From NCBI GenBank assembly GCA_017577485.1, contig PKRI01000005.1:1-64000 (forward strand): DNA of 64,000 bases. The letters are read 5' to 3'. Of the stretch, positions 26,099 through 33,717 are shown piece by piece. Numbering within the stretch: the stretch's first letter is position 1; every line of letters begins with the position of its first letter. The notes below the pieces were generated by a model, which saw only the letters and a program-made list of their open reading frames with translations, did not search any database and was not told the DNA's origin. The DNA is from Bacillota bacterium (GTDB taxonomy: Bacteria; Bacillota; Sulfobacillia; Thermaerobacterales; RSA17). The translations under genes and the position numbers were made by a program.

Positions 26099-28921
26099 TC
26101 AGCGTCTCACCTCCCCGCCCACTGCCCCGCCCAGGAACACGGCCTGGAGTTCCGGGGCGCGACGGAGCCTCCGGGCCTCGCCCGACAGGGCGATGCGCCC
26201 GGCCTCCAGGACATAGGCCCGGTCGCAGATGGGCAGAACCGTGGCTGCGTTCTGCTCCACCAGCACCACCGCCAGGCCGTCATCACGCATGCGGCGGATG
26301 ACGTTGAGGATGTCGGCCACCACCAGAGGCGCCAGGCCCAGCAGCGGCTCATCCAGCAGCAGCACCCGCGGCCTGGCCATCAGGGCCCGCCCGATGGCCA
26401 GCATCTGCTGCTGCCCGCCTGACAGCGACCGGGCCGGCTGGTGGCGCTTCTCGTGAAGGATCGGGAACAGGTCGTAAACATGCCGGAGGTCCCGCGCAAC
26501 GGCGGCGGCGCCGGGGTCGGTTCCGCGGCCCCGGAACCTGGTGTAGGCGCCCAGGATCAGGTTGTCCTCCACCGACATGGTGTCGAACAACTGCCGGCGC
26601 TCCGGCACCAGGGCGATGCCCAGTTCCGAGATGCGCTCCGCCGGCAGCCCCAGCACTTCCCGGCCCTCGTACCGGACGCTGCCGGTGGCGGGCAGCAGGC
26701 CGCAGACGGCCCGCATCAGCGTGGTCTTACCGGCCCCGTTGGCGCCCAGCACCGCCACGATCTCGCCGGCGCCCACCTGGAAGGACACGTCCCGCAGCAC
26801 GGGCACCCGGCCGTACCCGGCCGACAGGCTCGAAACTTCCAGGATCGCGTCGGGAGCCTTCGCCTCGGCGGCCCCGTCCAGAGGCGCCCCGTCGTCGCCG
26901 CCGCCCTGCTCGTCGCCCAGGTACGCGGCGATCACCCGTGGGTCGCGGCGAACCTGCCCCGGCAGGCCCTGGGCGATGGCCTCCCCGTGGTGGACCACCA
27001 GCACGCGGTCGGCCAGCTGCATCAGGAAAGGCACATCGTGCTCCACCAGGATGACGGTGACGCCGGCATCCCTCACCTGGCGGATCAGCCGGGCCAGTTC
27101 CTGGCGCTCGGCACCGGTGAGGCCTGACGCCGGCTCATCCAGCAGCAGCAGGCGGGGCCGAGCCGCCAGCGCCCGCGCCAGCTCGATCATGCGGTGGGCG
27201 CCGAAGGGCAGTGCATCCACCGGCTGCGGCGCCAGTTCCGGGCTGCCCACCTGGACCAGGGCGTCCAGAGCCCGGGACCGGGCCGCGGCCTCTTCACGCC
27301 CAGTCATGCGCAGCGCGGAAACGGCGAAGCCCGCGCGCAGGTGCTGGTGCAGGCCCACCATCACGTTCTCGGCCGCGTCCAGCAGCGGGAAAAGCCTCGG
27401 GGTCTGGAACGTGCGGGCCACGCCCAGGGCAGCCACGCGGTGGGCCGGCAGGCCGTCGATGGGGCGGCCGTCCAGCAGGATGCGGCCCGAGGTGGGCCTG
27501 AGCACGCCCGAAATCATGTTGAAGAGCGTGGTCTTGCCGGCGCCGTTGGGGCCCATGATGGCAAAGATCTCGCCGGGGTACACCTCGAAGGACAGGTCGC
27601 GGACCGCCACCAGGCCGCCGAAGCGCCGGGTCAACCCTTCCACCTTCAGCAGCGGCTCGCGGGAGCCGGCGGGCCCGCCGCCCGGGTTCCCGGCAGCCGT
27701 GCTCGCAGCCGCCGGGTTGGCGGCACCCGGGTTGGCGGCCGTGTTCGCCGCGGGACCCGGCAGCACGCGCACCGGCGCAGGGTTGGCGGCAGCGGGGTTC
27801 GCCGGCGCCGGGCTGCCGTGCGGGGCGGCGGCCCGGGCGGCCGCATCCTGGGGCAGGCGGACCACGTTCCCCATCGGGGGCACGGGCTGGCGGGCAGGGA
27901 CACCGGACCCGGCCCCGGCGGCCGCCGGGCGCCCGGCCAGAACCCGGTCCAGCCAGCGGCTGATCCGCGGCCAGAGCCCCTCGGGGCTCAGGATCACCAC
28001 GGCCGCCAGCAGCACGCCGAAGACCACGATCTCGTACTCGGCGGCGCTGGCGCCCACCAGCAGCGGGATCACGCTGCGCAGCCCTTCCCGCAGCAGCACG
28101 GCCAGCGCCGCGCCCAGGACGGCGCCCGGCACCGAGGCGATGCCGCCGATGACCGCCATCATCAGAAGCTGCACGGAGAACTCAAAGCCGAAGGGCGAGG
28201 GACTGATGAACCCGACGTAATGGGCGTACATGGCCCCGGCCGCCGCCGCCAGCACCGCGCTCCACACGAAGACCAGAAGCTTGTGACGGGTGGGATCGAT
28301 GCCGGCGCTCTCGGCGGCCGTCTCGCTGGCGTGGATGGCCTGCAGCGCGCGGCCGAAGCGGGAACGGATCAGGTTGGACGACATCCAGGCCGCCGCCAGC
28401 ATCAAGAGGCCCGAGGCGTAGTAATAGACCACGTTGCCCCGCAGGACCACGTCACCGATGCTGAAGGGCAGGATGCCGGTCAGGCCGCTGGGACCGCCGG
28501 TGAGCCCGTACAGCTGGCGGAACAGCACGGTGACCACGATGTTGAGGCCCAGGGTCCCCACCACCAGGTAGTGGCCCCGCAGCATCAGGATCGGCGCGCC
28601 CACCACGTAGGCCAGCAGGCCGGTGCCCAGCACCGCGGCGGGGAACGACAGCCAGGGCGACAGGCCGGCGTGGACGGTCAGGATGCCGGTGATGTAGGCG
28701 CCCAGCCCGTAGAAGGCGGCCTGGCCCAGGGACACCTGGCCGGCGTACCCGGCCAGCAGGCTGAGCCCGATGGCGATGGTGGCGTACAGGTAGATGAGGA
28801 TGAAGATCGACAGCGACAGCCGGCCGGCCAGCAGCAGCGGCAGGACGGCCCACAGCACCAGGCCGGCGGCGGCCAGCCACCGGTAATGCCGGCCCGGCGC
28901 GGCGGCTGTTGAGCCCGTCAT
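26099..28921 (-). CDS. LivM-LivG-LivF triple fusion: permease and two ATPases of a LIV-type ABC importer
   Basis: 940 aa in one frame. Residues ~1-335 are a LivM permease (GYAGQVSLGQAAFYGLGAY; GGPSGLTGI). A Pro/Ala/Asn-rich linker runs to ~425. Residues ~425-680 are LivG: Walker A GPNGAGKTT near 450, GVARTFQTPRLF, signature variant LPFGAHRMIELARAL, Walker B LLLLDEP. A short acidic linker precedes LivF at ~700-940: GANGAGKTT near 722, LVPERRQLF, LSGGQQQMLAIGRAL, LLLDEPLLGL. ATG overlaps the LivH stop (ATGA). LivM-LivG fusions are known; adding LivF in the same chain is less usual. Stoichiometry would then be fixed at one of each. Confidence 0.92.
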   Translation of the reverse strand: MTGSTAAAPGRHYRWLAAAGLVLWAVLPLLLAGRLSLSIFILIYLYATIAIGLSLLAGYAGQVSLGQAAFYGLGAYITGILTVHAGLSPWLSFPAAVLGTGLLAYVVGAPILMLRGHYLVVGTLGLNIVVTVLFRQLYGLTGGPSGLTGILPFSIGDVVLRGNVVYYYASGLLMLAAAWMSSNLIRSRFGRALQAIHASETAAESAGIDPTRHKLLVFVWSAVLAAAAGAMYAHYVGFISPSPFGFEFSVQLLMMAVIGGIASVPGAVLGAALAVLLREGLRSVIPLLVGASAAEYEIVVFGVLLAAVVILSPEGLWPRISRWLDRVLAGRPAAAGAGSGVPARQPVPPMGNVVRLPQDAAARAAAPHGSPAPANPAAANPAPVRVLPGPAANTAANPGAANPAAASTAAGNPGGGPAGSREPLLKVEGLTRRFGGLVAVRDLSFEVYPGEIFAIMGPNGAGKTTLFNMISGVLRPTSGRILLDGRPIDGLPAHRVAALGVARTFQTPRLFPLLDAAENVMVGLHQHLRAGFAVSALRMTGREEAAARSRALDALVQVGSPELAPQPVDALPFGAHRMIELARALAARPRLLLLDEPASGLTGAERQELARLIRQVRDAGVTVILVEHDVPFLMQLADRVLVVHHGEAIAQGLPGQVRRDPRVIAAYLGDEQGGGDDGAPLDGAAEAKAPDAILEVSSLSAGYGRVPVLRDVSFQVGAGEIVAVLGANGAGKTTLMRAVCGLLPATGSVRYEGREVLGLPAERISELGIALVPERRQLFDTMSVEDNLILGAYTRFRGRGTDPGAAAVARDLRHVYDLFPILHEKRHQPARSLSGGQQQMLAIGRALMARPRVLLLDEPLLGLAPLVVADILNVIRRMRDDGLAVVLVEQNAATVLPICDRAYVLEAGRIALSGEARRLRRAPELQAVFLGGAVGGEVRR

Positions 28922-29817
28922 TCGCGGACCGCCTCCTCACTGTAGAGCACGCCGTGACGCAGCGCGGGCAGCGCCCGCCAGAGCAGGACGGCGATGAGCA
29001 TGATGAAGGCCACGGCATCCCGGTAACCCGAAGGCAGCAGGCCGGCCGCCATGGCTTCGACCACACCCAGGAACAGGCAGCCCAGCACCGTGACCGGGTA
29101 ATTGTGCAGGCCGGCCAGGACCGCGCCCACGAAGCCCTTGAGGCCCAGCATGAAGCCCATGTCGTAGGTGGCCAGGGACAGCGGCGTGATCATGACGCCG
29201 CTCAGGGCCGCCAGGCCCGCGCTCAGGGCGAAGGCCGCCCCGCCCATGGCCATGACGGGGATGCCCATGAGCCGCGCGCCCACCGGGTTGACCGCCGACG
29301 CCCGCAGCGCCCGCCCCCGCACCGTGTAGTTGAACCCCAACCACAGGGCCAGCATCACCAGCGCGGCCAGCCCCAGGATCCAGAGGTGCTGCTTCTGCAG
29401 CACCGCCAGGGAGATCCTGACGGTGCCCGGCGTGAACGCCGGCAGGGTGTAGGACCGGGTGCCCCAGAGGATCAGGGCGACGCCCTTGAGGGCCAGGTGC
29501 AGGGCGATGCTGATGATCAGCAGCGTCAGGCCCCCGGCGCTCTTCTGCCGGGCCGGCTGCAGGGCCACCCGGTACACGCCGGCGGCCAGCACCATCACCG
29601 CCGCCAGCGCCGCCGGGATGGCCACCGGGAAGGGCACGCCGGCCGCCAGCAGGCTGACGGTGATCAGGGCGCCGAAGGTGGCGAACTCGCCGATGGCCAC
29701 GTTGACGATGCGGGTGGTGCTGTAGACCACCACCAGGCCCAGGCCCAGCAGGGCGTAGATGGCCCCGTTGCTGATGCCGGTGGCAAGAAGCTGGATGAGC
29801 CTCTGCTCAAGTGACAT
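28918..29817 (-). CDS. LIV-type ABC transporter permease, LivH family
   Basis: 299-aa permease with about eight membrane segments. Family hallmarks are GISNGAIYALLGLGLVVVYS, IVNVAIGEFATFGA and, in the EAA-like region, GRALRASAVNPVGARLMGI. ATG at 29817 follows GCAGGGGATTGCGT. First gene of the importer operon, ahead of the LivMGF fusion and the binding protein. Its leader of about 47 nt starts from the element at 29862-29885 shared with the gntR operon. Confidence 0.92.
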   Translation of the reverse strand: MSLEQRLIQLLATGISNGAIYALLGLGLVVVYSTTRIVNVAIGEFATFGALITVSLLAAGVPFPVAIPAALAAVMVLAAGVYRVALQPARQKSAGGLTLLIISIALHLALKGVALILWGTRSYTLPAFTPGTVRISLAVLQKQHLWILGLAALVMLALWLGFNYTVRGRALRASAVNPVGARLMGIPVMAMGGAAFALSAGLAALSGVMITPLSLATYDMGFMLGLKGFVGAVLAGLHNYPVTVLGCLFLGVVEAMAAGLLPSGYRDAVAFIMLIAVLLWRALPALRHGVLYSEEAVRE

Positions 29818-29861
29818 ACGCAATCCCCTGCTTCGTCTTGATGCTGAGCCGAAAAAACTTC

Positions 29862-29885
29862 GTACATGAAATCGTATACGACTCG
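29862..29885 (-). promoter_or_regulatory. Candidate GntR operator, copy 2 (promoter of LIV-type importer)
   Basis: On the minus strand CGAGTCGTATACGATTTCAT then GTAC; 22 of 24 bases equal copy 1 at 23491-23514. Contains the perfect palindrome TCGTATACGA. A -10-like TACGAT sits inside it, about 50 bp before the livH start. Confidence 0.65.
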
Positions 29886-30017
29886 TTTCGAAATTCACCT
29901 GCAGGGTGGGGGTGGGTGTTCCGGCGGTCGTGGTGTTCGCCCCGGCCGGGCCCCATCCCATGCCATGAGGGGTCGGGTGGGCGGCGAAGGTCTCAGTCCC
30001 AGGCTGGCCGCAGGGGG

Positions 30018-30731
30018 TCACGGCGCCGGGTCCCGACGGTAACCGTCCCCGGGCCGGGAACCATCCCCGGCGGCCGCCCGCCACAGGCGGGCCAGGCTGA
30101 CGCCCTGGAGGGTTTCCAGGACCACCTGGTGCTCGGGGAAGGACAGCAGCGCCGTCACCTGGTTGGGAACCACCACGCAGGGCAGGCCCGCCGACCGCGC
30201 GGCCATCGCGCCGTTGGGCGAGTCCTCGATGGCCAGGGCCAGGGACGGCTCCACCCCCAGGCGCCGGCACGCCAGCTGGTAGAGGTCGGGAGCGGGCTTG
30301 GCAGGGACCCCGTCGTCGATGGTGCAGATCACCGGGAAGTACCGCTCCAGGCCCAGCCGGGCCAGGTGCTCATCCACCCAGGATCGCGGCGAACTGGAGG
30401 CGATGGCTGCGGGAATGCCGTGCTGCGCCATCTCGGCCAGCAGATCCAGGATGCCGGGACGGACGCCCTCGGCCAGGATCAGCTGCCGGTCCCGCTGCGC
30501 CCGCCACGCGGCCACCGCCTCGCGGTCCAGGGCGGTGCCCAGGCGCCGCTCCAGGTCGTCCAGGGGATCGAAGATGCCCCAGGCGGCGCCCACGCCCTGG
30601 GCCCAGCGGTCCAGCGGCAGTTCCAGCCCGAAGCGGCGGTAGACCTCGGACCAGGACCGGTACTCGGGGCTCTCGGTGTCGATGATGGTGCCGTCGAAGT
30701 CGAAGACGACGGCCCTGGGCAGCACCGTCAC
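30018..30731 (-). CDS. HAD-superfamily phosphatase/phosphoglucomutase-like
   Basis: 237 aa. All HAD motifs are intact: nucleophile and acid/base in VVFDFDGTIIDTES, motif II ASSSPRSW, Lys in VPAKPAPDLY and acidic EDSPNGAMAA. The four-helix cap after motif I places it with beta-phosphoglucomutase and small sugar-phosphate phosphatases. The C-terminal 20 residues are a loose Gly/Arg tail. Divergent from the protease at 30901. The 130 bp between it and the importer promoter hold nothing I recognise. Substrate not predictable. Confidence 0.85.
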   Translation of the reverse strand: MTVLPRAVVFDFDGTIIDTESPEYRSWSEVYRRFGLELPLDRWAQGVGAAWGIFDPLDDLERRLGTALDREAVAAWRAQRDRQLILAEGVRPGILDLLAEMAQHGIPAAIASSSPRSWVDEHLARLGLERYFPVICTIDDGVPAKPAPDLYQLACRRLGVEPSLALAIEDSPNGAMAARSAGLPCVVVPNQVTALLSFPEHQVVLETLQGVSLARLWRAAAGDGSRPGDGYRRDPAP

Positions 30732-30900
30732 ACTTCCCTGCTACGCCGCCGGGCGGCCCAGGCCTGCCGCAGCCGCCGGCCCCGCCTCCGGGACGGGCCC
30801 GGCTCCGCCCGGGATCCGGCCCGAAAGTCCTTTAGAGGCCCAGGGCCCGTCCTGGCGTTGGCAGCCAGGTGGGACGATAATGCTGGTGGAGGGTGATCCG

Positions 30901-31752
30901 ATGGACCTGGCCAGCCTCATCTGGCTGTTTTTCCTGTTCTCCGTGCTGACCCCCATGCTGCAGCAGCGGATCCGCCAGTCTCAGCGCCTGGCCATCATCC
31001 GGCAGCTTGAGCGCAAGCGCGGCAGCCGCGTGATCACCCTCATCCACCGCCAGGAGTCGGTGTCGCTGCTGGGCATCCCGGTCACCCGCTACATCGACAT
31101 CGACGACTCGGAGCGGGTGCTGCGGGCCATCAAGCTGACGCCGCCCGAGATGCCCCTGGACCTGGTCCTGCACACGCCCGGAGGCCTGGTGCTGGCCGCC
31201 GAGCAGATCGCCCAGGCCCTGGTCCGGCACCGGGGGAAGGTGACGGTGTTCATCCCCCACTACGCCATGAGCGGTGGGACGCTGCTGGCGCTGGCCGCCG
31301 ACGAGATCGTCATGGACGACAACGCCGTGCTGGGCCCCGTGGACCCGCAGATCGGCGGCTACGCCGCGGCCGACATCCTCAGGGTGCTGGAGGCCAAGCC
31401 CATCGCCGAGGTATCCGACGAGACGGTGATCCGGGCGGAAATGGCGCGCAAGGCCCTGGCGCAGGTGCGCCAGCTGGTGGTCGAGATCACCACCGCCAAC
31501 GGCATGCCCAGGGAGAAAGCGGAAACGGTGGCCTCGGTCCTGGCCAGCGGGCGGTGGACCCACGACTACCCCATCAGCGTGGAGGAGGCCCAGCGCATGG
31601 GCCTGCCCGTCAGCACCGGCATGCCCCCGGAAGTCTACACGCTGATGGACCTGTATCCCCAACCGGCCCAGCAGCGGCCGTCGGTGCAGTACATCCCCAT
31701 CCCCTACGAGCGCGAGCCGCAGCCCGGACCGGCCCGGCCGCGCGGCCGCTGA
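30901..31752 (+). CDS. Membrane-anchored SDH-family (ClpP-crotonase fold) serine protease
   Basis: 283 aa. One N-terminal membrane helix (SLIWLFFLFSVLTPML), then a ClpP/crotonase-fold domain of the serine dehydrogenase proteinase family: DLVLHTPGGLVLAAEQIA, the nucleophile Ser in HYAMSGGTLLALAADEI and AVLGPVDPQIGG. Related to SppA-like signal peptide peptidases. ATG at 30901 is preceded by GGAGGGTGATCCG; the ATG at 30880 is less likely. Probably cleaves membrane-associated peptides; the target is unknown. Next gene, a YHS protein, is 59 bp downstream. Confidence 0.85.
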   Translation: MDLASLIWLFFLFSVLTPMLQQRIRQSQRLAIIRQLERKRGSRVITLIHRQESVSLLGIPVTRYIDIDDSERVLRAIKLTPPEMPLDLVLHTPGGLVLAAEQIAQALVRHRGKVTVFIPHYAMSGGTLLALAADEIVMDDNAVLGPVDPQIGGYAAADILRVLEAKPIAEVSDETVIRAEMARKALAQVRQLVVEITTANGMPREKAETVASVLASGRWTHDYPISVEEAQRMGLPVSTGMPPEVYTLMDLYPQPAQQRPSVQYIPIPYEREPQPGPARPRGR

Positions 31753-31811
31753 GGACCGCTTCCCCGGCCGGGACCCCGGAGGCCGGCAGCGCGGGCGGGA
31801 GGTGACGGACG

Positions 31812-31994
31812 GTGGCCGTGGACCCGGTGTGCGGCATGGAGATCGACGAGGCCCTGGCCGAGGACCTGGGCGCCGAGCGCCTGGAGTACCGGGGCCGGGT
31901 GTACTGGTTCTGCTGCCCCCACTGCCGCCGGCAGTTCGAGGCCGACCCGGAGCGCTACCTGCAGCCCGGCGGGCCGCCGCGGCACGACCACTGA
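31812..31994 (+). CDS. YHS-domain protein, 60 aa
   Basis: Single YHS domain: DPVCGMEID at residues 4-12, then YRGRVYWFCCPHCRRQFEADPERYL. The cysteines (DPVCGM, CCPHC) can bind a metal; YHS domains often occur with copper or heavy-metal ATPases. GTG at 31812 follows GGAGGTGACGGACG. Here it stands alone between the SDH protease and an RnfC-like protein, so its partner is not evident. The C-terminus HDH may add metal ligands. Confidence 0.85.
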   Translation: MAVDPVCGMEIDEALAEDLGAERLEYRGRVYWFCCPHCRRQFEADPERYLQPGGPPRHDH

Positions 31995-32150
31995 CGCCGG
32001 CGCCCCGGGCCGGCCAGCGGCCGCCGGGCGGCTTGGTTGCAAGCCCCAAAGGCTTTTGCGAAAATGGCCTTGGCCCGCGGGCGGGTCCTTTCTGCGCCGG
32101 TTTCACCCGGTTTCCGAACGAACTTCGGAGCACTGGCTGACAGGGAGATG

Positions 32151-33266
32151 ATGGCGGTGGCAGTGACCAGGTCGCTGCAGGTGGTCGAGAGCCTGCGGGG
32201 ACGCCCCCTGGCGGAGGTCCTGAAGGAAGGCGGCGTGGCCGGCTCCGGCGGCGCCGGGTTCCCCACCTACGCCAAGTACGTCAAGCCCCTTCCCTACCAC
32301 ATCACCAACGCCCAGGAGAGCGAACCCGGCTACTACATCGACAAGTGGCTGCACAAGGCGCACCCCGAGGAGTTTGCGGAACTCTACAACTTCCTGCTGG
32401 AGTGGGGCTTCCAGAAGATCATCATCGCACCCAAGTGGAAGGACCGCGAGTGGTTCCTGCCGCTGGAGGAGGCCACCGGCGCCCGGGTGTTCGACGTGCG
32501 GGGAAGGGGCAACGTGGTCAACCTGTCCGAGGTGGAGGAGAAGATCCTCTTCGCCTACACCGACGACCAGTACGCCTTCGGCAAGGAGCAGGCGCTGATC
32601 CTCAACACCTGCGGCGTCAGGCTGGCCGCCCGCGACCTGGCCACGGACCACGGCTTCGTGGTCAGCAACACCGAAACCCTCTGGAACATGTACAAGCTCC
32701 TGACCCGGGGCGAGCCGGTGACCATGAAGTACGTCCACGTGTACGGCGAGACCCCGAAGCATATCTTCGTGGATGTGCCCGTGGGCACGCCGGCCGCCGA
32801 CCTGTTTGAAGAGGCGGGCATGCCCCTGGACGAGATCCAGGAGCGGGGCTTCGTGGTGGTGGACGGCGGGCCGGGGTGGTTCTCGATCATCGAGGATCCC
32901 CGCTCCTACTCGGTGACCAAGCGCACCAACTCGCTGCTGGTCATCGACCCCAACTACGCCGACCCCAAGCGCGGCGACGTGCGCACCATCGGCAACCGGC
33001 AGGGTTATCCCAAGGAGCCCAAGGAGCAGCACCAGCAGGCGCCCAGCAAGGTGCTGGAGCCGGCGGTGGTGCGGGTGCGCCTGCAGGACAACCCGGACTT
33101 CGCCATCGTCAAGCCGGCGGTGCCGGTGGTGGAGGTGGGCCAGGCCGTGAAGAAGGGCGATCTCATCGCCCGGCCGGCGGCCGAAGGCTTCTCCAACTCC
33201 TTCCACGCCTCCATCGACGGCACCGTCACCGAGATCACCGAGCAGTGGATCGAGATCCGGCGCTGA
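32151..33266 (+). CDS. RnfC/PduS-like SLBB-domain protein lacking iron-sulfur motifs
   Basis: 371 aa. The start GVAGSGGAGFPTYAKYVKP is the flavin/NADH-type glycine-rich segment of RnfC, PduS and Nqo1-like proteins, followed by NAQESEPGY. An SLBB domain lies around residues 205-275 (VHVYGETPKHIFVDVPVGT) and a biotinyl-like sandwich at the C-terminus (FSNSFHASIDGTVTEI). Unlike RnfC and PduS there are no CxxCxxCxxxC clusters; I see one cysteine in the whole chain. It may be a flavoprotein electron adaptor or non-redox relative. Start uncertain: ATG 32148, ATG 32151 or GTG 32157, all behind AGGGAG. TTGCAA-17-GAAAAT near 32035 could be its promoter. Confidence 0.75.
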   Translation: MAVAVTRSLQVVESLRGRPLAEVLKEGGVAGSGGAGFPTYAKYVKPLPYHITNAQESEPGYYIDKWLHKAHPEEFAELYNFLLEWGFQKIIIAPKWKDREWFLPLEEATGARVFDVRGRGNVVNLSEVEEKILFAYTDDQYAFGKEQALILNTCGVRLAARDLATDHGFVVSNTETLWNMYKLLTRGEPVTMKYVHVYGETPKHIFVDVPVGTPAADLFEEAGMPLDEIQERGFVVVDGGPGWFSIIEDPRSYSVTKRTNSLLVIDPNYADPKRGDVRTIGNRQGYPKEPKEQHQQAPSKVLEPAVVRVRLQDNPDFAIVKPAVPVVEVGQAVKKGDLIARPAAEGFSNSFHASIDGTVTEITEQWIEIRR

Positions 33267-33327
33267 GGCCGGTACCCCCGGGGCGGCCCGCCGGGCCGGG
33301 CCGCCCCTGCCGGCAGCCGGCGCATCG

Positions 33328-33371
33328 ACGGCGGCACCTCGCAGGCGGCGGGGTGCCGCCGTCTTCTTCTC
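33328..33371 (+). terminator. Rho-independent terminator after the RnfC-like gene
   Basis: GACGGCGGCACC (33328-33339) pairs with GGTGCCGCCGTC (33352-33363), then TTCTTCTC. A second very stable G/C hairpin without U-run lies just upstream at about 33280-33308. Confidence 0.7.
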
Positions 33372-33435
33372 GGGCCGCAGGCCCCACCTGGACCGGACGC
33401 CAGGGGCATACAGATCCCGCGGGAGGTGGGAGTCC

Positions 33436-33717
33436 ATGGACGCGCGCGCTGTGGTGCGGCTGCTGCGGCGGCTGAACCTGGCGGCAGCCCTGGCCCTGGC
33501 GGCGGTGGCCGTCCTGCGCCTGCTTCACCAGGGCGCCGTGGTGCCCATGCTGCTGCTGGCCGGCCTGCTGATCGTGGGCCCCGTGGAGGACTGGCTCAAG
33601 CGGCGGGTAGTCAGCCGCCCCGTGGACCCGGGCCCGCCGGCGGCCCAGGTGGTCGACCAGGCCACCAGCCTGGCGTTGATCCTGATCCTGGTGGCCGCGG
33701 CCCTGCTGGCCCGCTAG
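33436..33717 (+). CDS. Small membrane protein, 93 aa, unknown
   Basis: Three hydrophobic stretches: about residues 13-28 (LNLAAALALAAVAVL), 35-49 (VVPMLLLAGLLIVGP) and 75-92 (TSLALILILVAAALLA), with basic segments RLLRRL and KRRVV between. ATG at 33436 follows GGGAGGTGGGAGTCC, an excellent ribosome site. No recognised domain. Its last 107 bp overlap, in antisense, the 3' end of pxpC, which is unusual; at least the 3' tail of pxpC here is low-complexity. Confidence 0.65.
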   Translation: MDARAVVRLLRRLNLAAALALAAVAVLRLLHQGAVVPMLLLAGLLIVGPVEDWLKRRVVSRPVDPGPPAAQVVDQATSLALILILVAAALLAR

